From Salipiger thiooxidans (GTDB taxonomy: Bacteria; Pseudomonadota; Alphaproteobacteria; Rhodobacterales; Rhodobacteraceae), in assembly GCF_900102075.1 (NCBI RefSeq), contig NZ_FNAV01000003.1, forward strand, positions 370,707-434,706: a stretch of DNA of 64,000 bases. Reading direction: 5' to 3'. Every line of letters starts with the position of its first letter. Positions within the stretch are counted from its first letter, which is position 1. A model generated the notes under the pieces. The model did not search any database and was not told where the DNA came from. It saw nothing but the letters and a program-made list of their open reading frames with translations. This document shows, one piece after another, positions 24,286 to 36,553 of the stretch. The position numbers were made by a program, and so were the translations under genes.

Positions 24286-24987
24286 GTGACCTTTTCCCTT
24301 CTCGTCCATGACCGCGAAACCGGCACATTCGGCGGCGCCGCCGCGACCGGGAGCCTCTGCGTCGGCGGCTGGGTCCTGCGCGGAACCGTCGATTCGGGCC
24401 TGTCGGCCAGCCAGGGCACCGCGCCCTCGACCTTCTGGGGAGAGGATGCGCTCACCGCCATGCGCGGCGGCGAAAGCGCGGCCGAGGCGGTGACGCGGCT
24501 CACCGGGGCCGATCCCGGCTGCGGCCACCGGCAACTCTCGGCGCTGGACCCGCGGGGCGGCACGGGCGCCTTCACCGGCGCCGACAGCATCCCGGTCAGC
24601 GGTCACCACACCGAGCCGGGGCTCGTGGTGGCGGGCAACATGCTGGGGGCCTCCACGGTGCTGCCGGCGCTGCGCCGGGGCTATCTCGAGGCCGCGGGCA
24701 GCATGGCCGAGCGCCTGCTCGCCGGGTTGCGGGCGGCAGATGCGGATGCGTCGGACCTTCGCGGGCTGCAATCGGCGGCGCTGCTGGTGCTGCACCCGGA
24801 GGCGCCGCCCCTGAGCCTGCGCATCGACTATTCCGAGGCGCCTCTCGACGCACTCGAGGCGCTGCTGGCCCGCGCGACGGGCTCGCCCTATGCCGACTGG
24901 CTGCCCGTGGTGCCGGTGGCCACGGACCGGACGCGGGCGCCGGCAGAGGCCCCGACCGTCGCGGGCCGCGCGCCTATTCGGCGATGA
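24286..24987 (+). CDS. DUF1028 family protein (Ntn-hydrolase-like fold)
   Basis: A 233-residue DUF1028 protein, recognised by TFSLLVHDRETGTFGGAAAT at the start and SGHHTEPGLVVAGNML in the middle. The family is thought to have an Ntn-hydrolase-like fold and is often encoded beside peptide transporters or peptidases; no reaction is established. The start is GTG at 24286, because GGAGG lies 5 nt upstream; an in-frame GTG two codons earlier overlaps that ribosome site. Its tail overlaps the convergent GntR gene by 14 nt. Confidence 0.85.
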   Translation: MTFSLLVHDRETGTFGGAAATGSLCVGGWVLRGTVDSGLSASQGTAPSTFWGEDALTAMRGGESAAEAVTRLTGADPGCGHRQLSALDPRGGTGAFTGADSIPVSGHHTEPGLVVAGNMLGASTVLPALRRGYLEAAGSMAERLLAGLRAADADASDLRGLQSAALLVLHPEAPPLSLRIDYSEAPLDALEALLARATGSPYADWLPVVPVATDRTRAPAEAPTVAGRAPIRR

Positions 24988-25732
24988 AGCGGCGCAGCAC
25001 GCGCGCTTCCTGTTCCTTCATCAGCGACTCCGCCACTTCCATGTGCGCGCGCATCACCGCGCGGGCCCGCGAGGCGTCGTTCTTGCGCAGCGCGTCGACC
25101 AGCTCGGTCTGGTAGGAGCGCCCCTTCTGCCAGAGCGCCCGGTTCTGCGGCTCGTATAGCCGGCGCCAGACCGTGAGTTCCGTCAGGATCTGCGTCATGA
25201 ACTCGACGGTGAAGGCCAGCAGCGGGTTCTCGGCCCAGGACGCCAGCAGGGCGTGGAACTTGAGCGATGAGACGTGTTGCGCGCGCTCCTCGTCCACGTC
25301 GCGGGCGGGCAGGGGGTATTCGGCGATCACCTCCTCGAGCTGGGAGAGCTGTTCCTCGGAGACGCGGCCGGCGAGGCTGGCGGCGACCTCGGGTTCGAGC
25401 AGCTTGCGGAGCTGGTAGATGTCCGAGATCGAGAGATCGCGGAAGTAGAAGTAGTTGGCCAGCAGCGCCCGCGCCCGTTCGCCGGTGACCTCGCCCACGA
25501 AACTGCCGCCACCGGGGCCGGTGCGGGTTTCGACCAGCCCCTGCGCCTCGAGGATGCGCATGGCCTCGCGCACGGTCCCCTTGGAGCGGCCGTATCGGGC
25601 GATGAGCTCGGCCTCGCCCGGCAGGCGGTCTCCGGCGCGCAGCTCGTGCTCGACGACCCATTCCTTGATGGTCTCCGCGAGCTGCACCGGCCGCGAGCGC
25701 CGCGGGGGCGCCTTGTCCGGACGTCTCGTCAT
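24974..25732 (-). CDS. GntR family regulator, FadR subfamily
   Basis: A 252-residue regulator with an N-terminal winged HTH (about 20-85; LRAGDRLPGEAELIARYGRSKGTVREAMRILEAQGLV) and an all-helical FCD ligand domain (about 100-240) with the usual Asp/His metal-site region (YQLRKLLEPEVA; SLKFHALLA; RAVMRAHME). FadR/FCD regulators answer to small carboxylates. Its place beside the peptide ABC/DUF1028 divergon suggests that it represses that pair. Confidence 0.9.
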   Translation of the reverse strand: MTRRPDKAPPRRSRPVQLAETIKEWVVEHELRAGDRLPGEAELIARYGRSKGTVREAMRILEAQGLVETRTGPGGGSFVGEVTGERARALLANYFYFRDLSISDIYQLRKLLEPEVAASLAGRVSEEQLSQLEEVIAEYPLPARDVDEERAQHVSSLKFHALLASWAENPLLAFTVEFMTQILTELTVWRRLYEPQNRALWQKGRSYQTELVDALRKNDASRARAVMRAHMEVAESLMKEQEARVLRRFIAE

Positions 25733-25886
25733 CCGGGTCCTCCTGTGTGCGGCGGCGTCTGGCGCGCCGTCCGGGGGCGGTCCTGCGGGTCATCCCGCGG
25801 ACCGGCGGCCCTTATAGCGCGGCGGCACCGGGGCTGGCCAGCCCCGCGGCGGGACACGCGGAGCCGCCATGGGGTGAAAACGAAAA

Positions 25887-25913
25887 CTCCGCCGCGCGTG
25901 GGGCGCGGCGGAG
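25887..25913 (-). terminator. Rho-independent terminator of clpA
   Basis: An 11-bp stem CTCCGCCGCGC/GCGCGGCGGAG with a 5-nt loop, 40 nt after the clpA stop. On the minus strand it is followed by TTTTCGTTTTC. Confidence 0.85.
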
Positions 25914-25952
25914 CGATGAGTCCTGTCGTCTGGTCCAGACCGGCGGCCCGGA

Positions 25953-28283
25953 TCAGTCGGCGGTGAGAAGCGGCGGCTTCTTCGAGGAGAGGCGCAGCTT
26001 GTCCGGCCCTTCGAACGAGAGCGACAGCTTGCCGTCCTTGATGCCGACCTTGACCACGCCGCCCTTCTGAAGCTTGCCGAACAGCAGTTCCTCGGCCAGC
26101 GGCTTCTTCAGGTTCTCCTGGATCACGCGGCCCAGCGGACGCGCGCCCATGCGGTCGTCGTAGCCCTTGTCGGCCAACCATTCGGCCGCCGGCTTGGTGA
26201 GCTCGATGGTCACGTTGCGATCCATGAGCTGCGCCTCGAGCTGCAGCACGAACTTCTCGACGACCGAGAGGATGATCTCTTTCGGCAGCGGCTGGAAGCT
26301 GATGACCGCGTCCAGACGGTTGCGGAATTCCGGCGTGAAGGTCCGCTCGATGGCGGCGGTGTCCTCGCCCTCGCGACGGTCACGGCCGAAGCCGATCGCC
26401 GCCTTGGCCTGTTCCGCGGCACCCGCGTTCGAGGTCATGATCAGGATCACGTTGCGGAAATCCACCGTCCGGCCGTTGTGGTCGGTCAGCGAGCCGTGGT
26501 CCATCACCTGCAGCAGGATGTTGTAGACATCCGGGTGCGCCTTCTCGATCTCGTCGAGCAGGAGCACGCAGTGCGGGTGCTGGTCCACGCCGTCGGTGAG
26601 CTGGCCGCCCTGGTCGAAGCCGACGTAGCCCGGAGGCGCACCGATCAGGCGCGAGACCGCGTGCTTCTCCATGTACTCGGACATGTCGAAACGCAGCAGC
26701 TCCACGCCCAGCGTGCTGGCGAGCTGCTTGGCCACCTCGGTCTTGCCGACCCCGGTCGGGCCCGCGAAGAGATAGTTGCCGATCGGTTTCTCGGGCTCGC
26801 GCAGGCCGGCACGGGCCAGCTTGATCGCCGAGCTGAGCGCCTCGATCGCCGGATCCTGGCCAAAGACCACGCGCTTGAGGCTCTTCTCGAGATCCTTGAG
26901 CACCTCGGCATCGTCCTTGGAGACGTTCTTCGGGGGGATGCGGGCGATCTTGGCCACGACCTCCTCGATTTCCTTGGCGCCGATGGTCTTGCGACGCTTG
27001 GATTCGGCCACGAGATGCTGCGCGGCGCCGGCCTCGTCGATGACGTCGATGGCCTTGTCGGGCAACTTGCGGTCGTTGATGTAGCGCGCCGAGAGCTCGA
27101 CCGCGGACTTGATGGCGTCAGCGGTGTACTTGATCGAGTGGTGCTCCTCGAAATAGGGCTTGAGGCCCTTGAGGATCTTGACCGTGTCCTCGACCGAGGG
27201 CTCGTTCACGTCGATCTTCTGGAACCGGCGGCTGAGCGCGCGGTCCTTCTCGAAGTGCTGGCGGAACTCCTTGTAGGTGGTCGAGCCCATGGTGCGCAGC
27301 TTGCCGCCCTGAAGCGCGGGCTTCAGGAGGTTCGAGGCGTCCATGGCCCCGCCCGAGGTCGCGCCGGCGCCGATCACCGTGTGGATCTCGTCGATGAAGA
27401 GCACCGCGTCGGGGTGTTCCTCGAGCTCGGTCACCACGGCCTTGAGCCGCTCTTCGAAGTCGCCGCGGTAGCGGGTGCCGGCCAGCAGCGCGCCCATGTC
27501 TAGCGAGAAGATGGTGGTCTTCGACAGCACCTCGGGGGTGTCGCCGTTGACGATCTTGCGCGCCAGCCCCTCGGCGATGGCGGTCTTGCCCACGCCGGGA
27601 TCGCCCACCAGGAGCGGGTTGTTCTTGCGGCGGCGGCAGAGCACCTGGATGCAGCGCTCGACCTCCTGCTCGCGCCCGATGAGCGGGTCGATGTCGCCCT
27701 TGCGGGACTTGCTGTTGAGATCGACGCAGTACTTGCCGAGCGCCGATTCCTTGTTGTCCTGCGGAGCCTCGGCCTGGGTGGCCTTGGTCTCTTCCTCGGC
27801 TTCCTGCGCGCCGGTGACCGGGCGGCTCTCGCCGTAGGCGGGGTTCTTGGCCACGCCATGCGCGATGAAATTGACCGCGTCGTAGCGGGTCATGTCCTGC
27901 TCCTGCAGGAAGTAGGCAGCGTTGCTCTCGCGCTCGGCGAAGATCGCGACGAGCACGTTGGCACCGGTGACCTCGGTCCGGCCCGAGGACTGGACGTGGA
28001 TCGCGGCGCGCTGGATCACGCGCTGGAAGGCGGCGGTGGGCACCGCTTCGGACCCCTCGATGTCGGTCACGAGGTTCGAGAGATCCTCATCGATGAACTC
28101 CACCAGCGTGGTCCGCAGCTCCTCGGTGTCCACGGAGCAGGCCTTCATCACGCGTGCGGCATCGGGTTCGTCGATCAGTGCGAGCAGGAGATGTTCCAGC
28201 GTCGCGAATTCATGGCTGCGCGAGTTCGCGAGAGCCAGCGCTGCGTGAATGGCCTGTTCCAGGGTATTCGAGAAAGACGGCAC
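25953..28283 (-). CDS. clpA: ATP-dependent Clp protease ATP-binding subunit ClpA
   Basis: A 776-residue AAA+ unfoldase that feeds ClpP. The N-domain (about 1-145) is followed by D1 (Walker A GDPGVGKTAIAEG, Walker B VLFIDEIHTVIGAG) and D2 (Walker A GPTGVGKTEVAKQ, Walker B VLLLDEIEKAHPDV). The ClpP-binding loop (IGFGRD) is present in D2, and the ClpB middle domain is absent, which makes it ClpA rather than ClpB. The adaptor gene clpS, often adjacent, is not in the neighbouring sequence. A strong hairpin terminates it. Confidence 0.96.
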   Translation of the reverse strand: MPSFSNTLEQAIHAALALANSRSHEFATLEHLLLALIDEPDAARVMKACSVDTEELRTTLVEFIDEDLSNLVTDIEGSEAVPTAAFQRVIQRAAIHVQSSGRTEVTGANVLVAIFAERESNAAYFLQEQDMTRYDAVNFIAHGVAKNPAYGESRPVTGAQEAEEETKATQAEAPQDNKESALGKYCVDLNSKSRKGDIDPLIGREQEVERCIQVLCRRRKNNPLLVGDPGVGKTAIAEGLARKIVNGDTPEVLSKTTIFSLDMGALLAGTRYRGDFEERLKAVVTELEEHPDAVLFIDEIHTVIGAGATSGGAMDASNLLKPALQGGKLRTMGSTTYKEFRQHFEKDRALSRRFQKIDVNEPSVEDTVKILKGLKPYFEEHHSIKYTADAIKSAVELSARYINDRKLPDKAIDVIDEAGAAQHLVAESKRRKTIGAKEIEEVVAKIARIPPKNVSKDDAEVLKDLEKSLKRVVFGQDPAIEALSSAIKLARAGLREPEKPIGNYLFAGPTGVGKTEVAKQLASTLGVELLRFDMSEYMEKHAVSRLIGAPPGYVGFDQGGQLTDGVDQHPHCVLLLDEIEKAHPDVYNILLQVMDHGSLTDHNGRTVDFRNVILIMTSNAGAAEQAKAAIGFGRDRREGEDTAAIERTFTPEFRNRLDAVISFQPLPKEIILSVVEKFVLQLEAQLMDRNVTIELTKPAAEWLADKGYDDRMGARPLGRVIQENLKKPLAEELLFGKLQKGGVVKVGIKDGKLSLSFEGPDKLRLSSKKPPLLTAD

Positions 28284-28390
28284 GGGGGCGCTCCTCTTGT
28301 CTGCGTCGGGCGGTCAGGCCCAACATTGCCTTCTATCGTTAAAGTTCGGTCGACTCCCGCGTTCCATCAAGGAATTTCTTGGCCGATGCC

Positions 28391-28409
28391 GCTCACATTT
28401 GCAGTGAGC
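28391..28409. repeat. Inverted repeat between gloB and clpA
   Basis: GCTCAC and GTGAGC flank a 7-nt spacer, 29 nt after the gloB stop and 108 nt before the clpA start. It may end gloB transcripts or be an operator for clpA; there is no U-run. Confidence 0.4.
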
Positions 28410-28437
28410 CATGACATCTGGCGTGAAAAGCGGCGGC

Positions 28438-29193
28438 TCAGAACTTGTCTTTCCTTGCGCGGATCTCGGCGAAGACCTCTGCATCGGTAGCGGTCTTCAT
28501 GCCCAGCAAATCGCGGATTTCCGGGGAGTCGGGACGCAGGAAAGGGTTGGTGGCCAGTTCCTCGGACAGCTTGCAGGTGGCGGTTGGAAGCCCCTCTGCC
28601 CTGGCTTTGGCAATGTCGTTTGCTCTAGATTTAAGCGTTGCGTTGCCGGGTTCAATGGTCAGCGCGAAGCGGGCGTTGGATTGGGTATATTCATGGCCGG
28701 AGCAAACCATTGTTTCGGGTGGTAGCGCTGCCAGTTTCGACAGGCTGTCCCACATCATCTCCGGCGTTCCCTCGAACACGCGGCCGCAGCCGAGCGCCAT
28801 CAGGCTGTCCGCGGTGAACACCGCCTGCGCCTCGGGGAAGTGGAAGGCGATGTGGCCGAGCGTGTGTCCGGGCACATATATGACCTCGCACCGGGTTCCC
28901 GCAACCTCGAGCACGTCCCCGCCCTGCACCGCGAGGTCGAGGGCGGGCATCTTCTCCTGCTCGGCGCGGGGGCCGACGACGGAGCAGCCGAAGGTGGCGC
29001 GCAGCTCGTCGACGCCGCCGACGTGGTCGTGGTGGTGATGGGTGATGAGCAGCGTGTCGAGGCCCCAGCCGCGCTCGGACAGGGCCGCGGCGATCGGCGC
29101 CGCCTCGGGCGCATCGATGAGGCAGACCCCGCCGGGACCCCGCACGAGATAGGCGTAGTTGTCGCTGAGACAGGGGACGGTGACGATCTCCAT
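28438..29193 (-). CDS. gloB: Hydroxyacylglutathione hydrolase (glyoxalase II)
   Basis: A 251-residue metallo-beta-lactamase-fold thioesterase that hydrolyses S-D-lactoylglutathione, completing methylglyoxal detoxification. The binuclear-metal motif THHHHDHVGG, the ligand His in PGHTLGHIAF, the Asp in FTADSLMALGCGR and the final His in CSGHEYTQSNARFAL are all present, as is the C-terminal glutathione-binding region ending FLRPDSPEIR. It is divergent from a methyltransferase gene 62 nt away. Confidence 0.95.
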   Translation of the reverse strand: MEIVTVPCLSDNYAYLVRGPGGVCLIDAPEAAPIAAALSERGWGLDTLLITHHHHDHVGGVDELRATFGCSVVGPRAEQEKMPALDLAVQGGDVLEVAGTRCEVIYVPGHTLGHIAFHFPEAQAVFTADSLMALGCGRVFEGTPEMMWDSLSKLAALPPETMVCSGHEYTQSNARFALTIEPGNATLKSRANDIAKARAEGLPTATCKLSEELATNPFLRPDSPEIRDLLGMKTATDAEVFAEIRARKDKF

Positions 29194-29255
29194 GGTCTTT
29201 CCTCATAGGCTTTGCCAGACTGCGCCCAGCTTGAAGGAAGGGAGAGAGCGTCGCA

Positions 29256-30005
29256 ATGCACCTCGACGTTCACGATATGCGTGACTTCTACTATCGCAGC
29301 GCACTCGGCCGCGCGGCGCAACGCATCGTCCGCGACCAGGTGCTGCAGTTCTGGCCCGATGCCCATGGCCACACGATGGTGGGCTATGGCTTCGCGGTGC
29401 CGCTCTTGCGGCCGTACCTGAAGGGCGCGCGCCGGGTCGTCGGGCTGATGCCCGCGCCGCAGGGGGTGATGTCCTGGCCCGCCGGGCAGCCCAACGTCAC
29501 CGTGCTGTGCGAGGAAACCCTCTGGCCGCTCGAGACCGGCCATGTCGACCGGCTGATCATGATGCACGGGCTCGAGACCTCGGAGCGGCCCTCGGAGCTG
29601 CTGGACGAATGCTACCGCGTGCTGGGGCCGGGAGGCGAGGCGCTGTTCGTGGTGCCCAACCGCTCGGGCCTCTGGGCGCGCTCCGAGAAGACGCCCTTCG
29701 GCTACGGCCGCCCCTATTCGCTGAGCCAGCTCGACGCGCAGCTCAAGCGCCACGATTTCATCCGGCAGAGCCACGTCTCGGTGCTGTACCAGCCGCCCTC
29801 GAGCCGCCGGTTCTGGATGCGCACCGGCCCGGTGTGGGAGCGCATCGGCCGTGCCATCCCGGCGCTGGTGGCGGGCGGCGTGCTGATCGTGCGGGTGTCG
29901 AAGCGCTACCCGCCCGAGCGCACCGGGCTGGGCGACAAGGTGCGGATGCCGAATCCGCTCGACGTGCTCACGCCGGCGCCCAAGAAGGAACAGAAGCCGG
30001 TCTGA
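29256..30005 (+). CDS. SAM-dependent methyltransferase-like protein
   Basis: A 249-residue class I methyltransferase-like protein. After a variable N-terminus, the region [40 protein letters not shown] matches the post-I and motif II/III part of the fold. The classic glycine-rich motif I is weak ([14 protein letters not shown]), so cofactor binding is likely but not certain. A proline/lysine-rich tail follows. Conserved beside gloB in many Rhodobacterales; substrate unknown. Confidence 0.75.
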   Translation: MHLDVHDMRDFYYRSALGRAAQRIVRDQVLQFWPDAHGHTMVGYGFAVPLLRPYLKGARRVVGLMPAPQGVMSWPAGQPNVTVLCEETLWPLETGHVDRLIMMHGLETSERPSELLDECYRVLGPGGEALFVVPNRSGLWARSEKTPFGYGRPYSLSQLDAQLKRHDFIRQSHVSVLYQPPSSRRFWMRTGPVWERIGRAIPALVAGGVLIVRVSKRYPPERTGLGDKVRMPNPLDVLTPAPKKEQKPV

Positions 30006-30852
30006 CGGTCTGCCATCGTGGCGGAGCGGCGGCTTGAGGCGTGCCGGTCTTTGGGGGCTTGCCGATGTCGCCGCTCGCTCGTGCCGATGCCGCGGCGTGT
30101 CTCGGGTCGGTGCCATGCTGTCTCCGCCCGCTCCCTCTCTCCTGTCAGGGCGGCCTGGCGCGTACCGGCGGCGCCCGGTCCCTCAGGCGGTTCCCGCAAG
30201 TTGTCCTGCGCTGGTGTCGTGAGCTCCGTCACTTCAGTGTCGAGGGACCCCACGCCGATGCCGCGTGCTCCTCCACACCGGCCCCGGGGCTCGTCCCGCG
30301 CCGGTCCTGCGGTCCTGCTGCGCGCCGGTGTCGCGCGGGGCCTCCGACCTGTCGCGACGAGGTCCCGCCCGGGTCCTGCGGCAGGACGCCGCGGCGGGCG
30401 GCAGAATCGCATCACCGGGACGTGACTCGCTGAAACTTGACGTTTCGCTGGTTAACGCAAACATTGGCCCTCCGCAGATCCCGACGGACCCTGTGTCGGG
30501 CGGTAACGGCGGGCGTTCCGGACGCGTGGTGGCGCAGCTTTCCAACGGTTTGCGCTATCGCGGGATGGCGCCCCTTGCCGCAGCCTGGGGCCGTTTTTGT
30601 TTGCCTGAATTAACGAAAAATCAATTAATTCCAAAAGCCTGTCCGAGAGCGCCGTTACGGAAAGGCGCAAGTCCTTGGAAAATGACGGCTTCAAGCTGGC
30701 CGCAAAACCTCCTAAGCATGTTGCGAGGGCGGGGTGCCTCTGCTACATCCGCGCTGATTTCGACGCCCTGGTGCAGATCAGGGCAGGGACAACGCCTCCG
30801 GACACCGGGACGACCCCGTGTGTCGCGGGGGCCTCATATCGGAAGGGTGGAC
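30006..30852. other. 847-nt gap upstream of the ATP synthase operon
   Basis: No gene is supported here. The first ~400 nt are very GC-rich with imperfect GGTCCTGC-type repeats (near 30310-30390), and open frames on both strands are low-complexity. From 30420 the composition becomes AT-richer and leads into the atp promoter region. It may hold an unannotated RNA or be decayed sequence; nothing distinguishes these. Confidence 0.5.
30721..30748 (+). promoter_or_regulatory. Candidate promoter of atpHAGDC
   Basis: TTGCGA (30721-30726) and CTACAT (30743-30748), spaced by 16 nt, lie about 105 nt before atpH. The match is moderate; position and the absence of another gene upstream support it. Confidence 0.4.
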
Positions 30853-31413
30853 GTGTCAGAACCAGCTTCGATCTCCGGCGGCATCGCGGCACGCTATGCC
30901 AAGGCGATCTTCGACATCGCCAAAGAGAACAATGATCTCGGCAATCTCGAAGGCAACATCAACGAACTGGCGGCCGCGCTGGACGACAGCGCCGACCTGC
31001 GCGATCTCGTCTCCTCGCCGATCTATCCCCGTCAGTCCATGCAGGACGCGATCATGGCCGTGTCCGCCAAGATGGGCCTCATTCCCGCGCTGCACAACGG
31101 CCTGGGCCTGATGGCGCAGAAGCGCCGTCTGTTCGTGCTGCCGCAGGTCATCGCCCAGCTTCGCGAGAAGATCTCCGAGGCCAAGGGGGAAGTGACCGCC
31201 GACGTGACCAGCGCCACCGCGCTGTCCGACGAGCAGACCGCCCAGCTTGCCGAGAAGCTCAAGTCCAGCTTCGGCAAGGATGTGAAGATCAAAACGACCG
31301 TTGATGAGGGTCTCATCGGTGGTCTCGTCGTCAAGGTGGGCTCGAAGATGATCGACACGTCGATCCGCTCGAAGCTCAACTCCCTCCAGAATGCAATGAA
31401 AGAGGTCGGATAA
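30853..31413 (+). CDS. atpH: F0F1 ATP synthase subunit delta
   Basis: A 186-residue delta (OSCP) subunit, which ties the F1 head to the peripheral stalk. The N-terminal helical domain ([20 protein letters not shown]) and the C-terminal signature [23 protein letters not shown] are typical. The start is the GTG that gives MSEPASIS, with GGAAGG 6 nt upstream; an in-frame GTG two codons earlier and the long upstream open frame are not used. The stop codon is followed at once by the atpA ATG. Confidence 0.95.
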   Translation: MSEPASISGGIAARYAKAIFDIAKENNDLGNLEGNINELAAALDDSADLRDLVSSPIYPRQSMQDAIMAVSAKMGLIPALHNGLGLMAQKRRLFVLPQVIAQLREKISEAKGEVTADVTSATALSDEQTAQLAEKLKSSFGKDVKIKTTVDEGLIGGLVVKVGSKMIDTSIRSKLNSLQNAMKEVG

Positions 31414-32952
<1,539 letters not shown>

Positions 32953-32973
32953 GCGCCCTGAAAGGACAGGATC

Positions 32974-33855
32974 ATGCCTAGCCTAAAGGACCTCAAGAAC
33001 CGGATCTCCTCGGTCAAGTCGACCCGGAAGATCACCAAGGCCATGCAGATGGTGGCCGCCGCGAAACTGCGGCGGGCACAGGATGCTGCCGAACAGTCGC
33101 GTCCCTACGCCGAGCGCTTCAACAAGGTGCTCGGTGCTCTGGCCGCGTCTGTCGGTGGCAGCGCCACGGCTCCGAAACTGCTGTCCGGCACCGGCCATGA
33201 CGACGTGCACCTGCTCGTCGTCATGACCGCCGAGCGCGGGCTCTGCGGTGGTTTCAACAGCTCCATCGTGAAGAAGGCGCGGGTCGAGATCGAGAAGCTC
33301 AGGGCCGCTGGCAAGACGGTCAAGATCCTGACCGTCGGCAAGAAGGGCCGCGAGCAGCTCAAGCGTGACTTCGCCGATCTGTTCGTCGGACACGTCGACC
33401 TGAGCGAGGTGAAGAAGCTCGGCTACGCCGACGCGCAGGGCATCGCCAAGGACGTGCTGACACGTTTCGATGCCGGCGAGTTCGATGTCGCGACGATCTT
33501 CTACTCGGCCTTCGTAAACGTGGTCAGCCAGATCCCGACCGCGCAGCAGATCATCCCGGCCGCCTTCGAGGCGCCGGAGTCCGACGAGGAGGGCACGGGC
33601 CCCCTCTACGATTACGAGCCCGACGAGGAGCGTATCCTCGCCGACCTGCTGCCCCGTGGTGTCGCGACCCAGATCTTCTCGGCTCTGCTGGAGAACGCGG
33701 CCTCGGAACAGGGGGCTCGGATGAGCGCCATGGACAACGCCACGCGCAACGCGGGCGAGATGATCGACAAGCTGACCATCGAGTACAACCGTTCGCGTCA
33801 GGCGGTCATCACCAACGAACTGATCGAAATCATCTCGGGCGCCGAGGCGCTCTAA
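32974..33855 (+). CDS. atpG: F0F1 ATP synthase subunit gamma
   Basis: A 293-residue gamma subunit, the central rotor shaft. The N-terminal coiled helix ([20 protein letters not shown], then [16 protein letters not shown]) and the C-terminal helix ([20 protein letters not shown], then [18 protein letters not shown]) are both conserved. The middle domain includes ERGLCGGFN. It lies 21 nt after atpA. Confidence 0.97.
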   Translation: MPSLKDLKNRISSVKSTRKITKAMQMVAAAKLRRAQDAAEQSRPYAERFNKVLGALAASVGGSATAPKLLSGTGHDDVHLLVVMTAERGLCGGFNSSIVKKARVEIEKLRAAGKTVKILTVGKKGREQLKRDFADLFVGHVDLSEVKKLGYADAQGIAKDVLTRFDAGEFDVATIFYSAFVNVVSQIPTAQQIIPAAFEAPESDEEGTGPLYDYEPDEERILADLLPRGVATQIFSALLENAASEQGARMSAMDNATRNAGEMIDKLTIEYNRSRQAVITNELIEIISGAEAL

Positions 33856-33871
33856 GAACCGGAGACGATAA

Positions 33872-35296
<1,425 letters not shown>

Positions 35297-35352
35297 TGAC
35301 TGCCGGGGGGCCGGCTCTGTGATCCGCGCCCCCCATTCAACCGGAGGCCCCT

Positions 35353-35787
35353 ATGGCTGATACGATGCAATTCGACCTCGTGAGCCCCGAGCGGAACCTG
35401 CTGTCCGCCCAGGCTTCGACGGTCGCGATCCCCGGCTCCGAGGGTGACCTCACCGTGGGTCCGGGTCACGAGCCCACGATCACCACGCTGCGTCCCGGCA
35501 TCCTGAAGGTCGAGACCGACAAGGGCGCCGAGGAGTTCGTCGTGACCGGCGGTTTCGTCGAGATCGGGGACGGCGTGACCGTCCTGGCCGAGAAGGCCGT
35601 GCCCCATGCCGACATGGACCAGGCGACCTACGAGGCGCTGGTGTCCGAGGCAGAGGCGACCTACAGGCAGATCAAGGAAGCCACCAACAACGAACCCGGC
35701 CCGGTCGACGAGGCAGCCAAGCTGCTCATGGACATGGTCGCGATCGGTGGCCACATCGGGCTCGACCCGAAGCAGCCGAACTTCTGA
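35353..35787 (+). CDS. atpC: F0F1 ATP synthase subunit epsilon
   Basis: A 144-residue epsilon subunit. The N-terminal beta sandwich (MQFDLVSPERNLLSAQASTV, then GSEGDLTVGPGHEPTITTLRPG and FVVTGGFVEIGDGVTVLAE) is conserved. The C-terminal part lacks a clear long two-helix ATP-binding hairpin and ends in an alphaproteobacterial-type tail. It closes the operon 56 nt after atpD and before a strong terminator. Confidence 0.96.
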   Translation: MADTMQFDLVSPERNLLSAQASTVAIPGSEGDLTVGPGHEPTITTLRPGILKVETDKGAEEFVVTGGFVEIGDGVTVLAEKAVPHADMDQATYEALVSEAEATYRQIKEATNNEPGPVDEAAKLLMDMVAIGGHIGLDPKQPNF

Positions 35788-35816
35788 TCCCGGCCTTGTC
35801 GCCGGAACGGATCGAG

Positions 35817-35836
35817 GGCCCCGCTTGCGCGGGGCC
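35817..35836 (+). terminator. Rho-independent terminator of the atp operon
   Basis: An 8-bp stem GGCCCCGC/GCGGGGCC with a 4-nt loop, followed by TTTTGCTTTT, 29 nt after the atpC stop. Confidence 0.92.
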
Positions 35837-35928
35837 TTTTGCTTTTGCGGTGGGCTGTTGTGCGCGGGCCGTGCGCTTCCATGGCGGGGCACCGGGTGCT
35901 ATCCCCCCTCGGCAACGGAGGAGACGGC

Positions 35929-36276
35929 ATGCGGAAACTGCTGGGCGCGCACATCGGCATCGAACAGGGCAACACCGAGCTGTTCTCGGATTTCGCCAAT
36001 GGCGGCGAGATGTGGACGGGCTCGGGCACCCGCGAGCGCCGCAAGGCCGTGCGCTTCTCGGAAGCCTTCCGCAGCCCGCCCTCGGTGCAGGTGTCCCTCT
36101 CGCTCTGGGACATGGACCAGAGCGCCAATATCCGCGCCGACATCCTTGCCGAGAACATCACCGAGAGCGGCTTCGAATTGGTGTTCCGGACCTGGGCCGA
36201 TACCCGCGTCGCAAGGGTGCGGATGTCGTGGCTCGCCATCGGCGAGGTCGCGAGCGAGGACGACTGGCAGCTGTAG
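35929..36276 (+). CDS. H-type lectin domain protein
   Basis: A 115-residue protein made up almost entirely of one H-type lectin domain (about 35-110: VRFSEAFRSPPSVQVSLSLW, then ADILAENITESGFELVF and ARVRMSWLAIG). H-type lectins of animals and Dictyostelium bind N-acetylgalactosamine or similar sugars as trimers; bacterial members are poorly studied. There is no signal peptide. GGAGGAG lies 5 nt before the ATG at 35929, which overrules the earlier in-frame start. It sits alone after the atp terminator. Confidence 0.82.
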   Translation: MRKLLGAHIGIEQGNTELFSDFANGGEMWTGSGTRERRKAVRFSEAFRSPPSVQVSLSLWDMDQSANIRADILAENITESGFELVFRTWADTRVARVRMSWLAIGEVASEDDWQL

Positions 36277-36455
36277 CAACGGGGGGACGTGTCTGCCGGG
36301 GCCGCGCGCGGTGTTCGGGCGGCGTTTCGGTTGGCACTGAGGCGTTTGGAAGATGGCCGGTTCGGCCGTCGTTCGCAGGGCCTTCGGGGCGGGGCCCGGC
36401 GGCGGGTGGCGATGTCGGTGAAGATGGCCGGGGCCAGTGCGGATGGTGACGGGGG

Positions 36456-36521
36456 AGGGGGGCGCTGCCCCCTCTTGGCCTGCGGCCAATTCACCCCCGG
36501 AGTTTATCCGGCAAGATGAAG
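36456..36521 (+). repeat. Composite hairpin repeat, copy C
   Basis: An AGGGGGGC/GCCCCCT hairpin (36456-36473), a perfect TTGGCC-TGC-GGCCAA hairpin (36475-36489) and the box CGGAGTTTATCC + GGCAAGATGAAG (ending 36521). It lies between the lectin gene and the end of prs and has the same three-part order as copies A and B. Confidence 0.65.
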
Positions 36522-36553
36522 GGGACGGCGTCGCGCCCCCTTCGGACAGAGGC

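Noticed and set aside
25887..25913. Possible small RNA from the clpA-gntR gap
   Set aside because: The hairpin with its U-run follows clpA closely and is fully explained as its terminator.
30265..30850. N-terminal extension of atpH in the upstream open frame
   Set aside because: The frame is open by composition only. AtpH homologues start at MSEPASIS-like sequence, and the GTG at 30853 has its own ribosome site.
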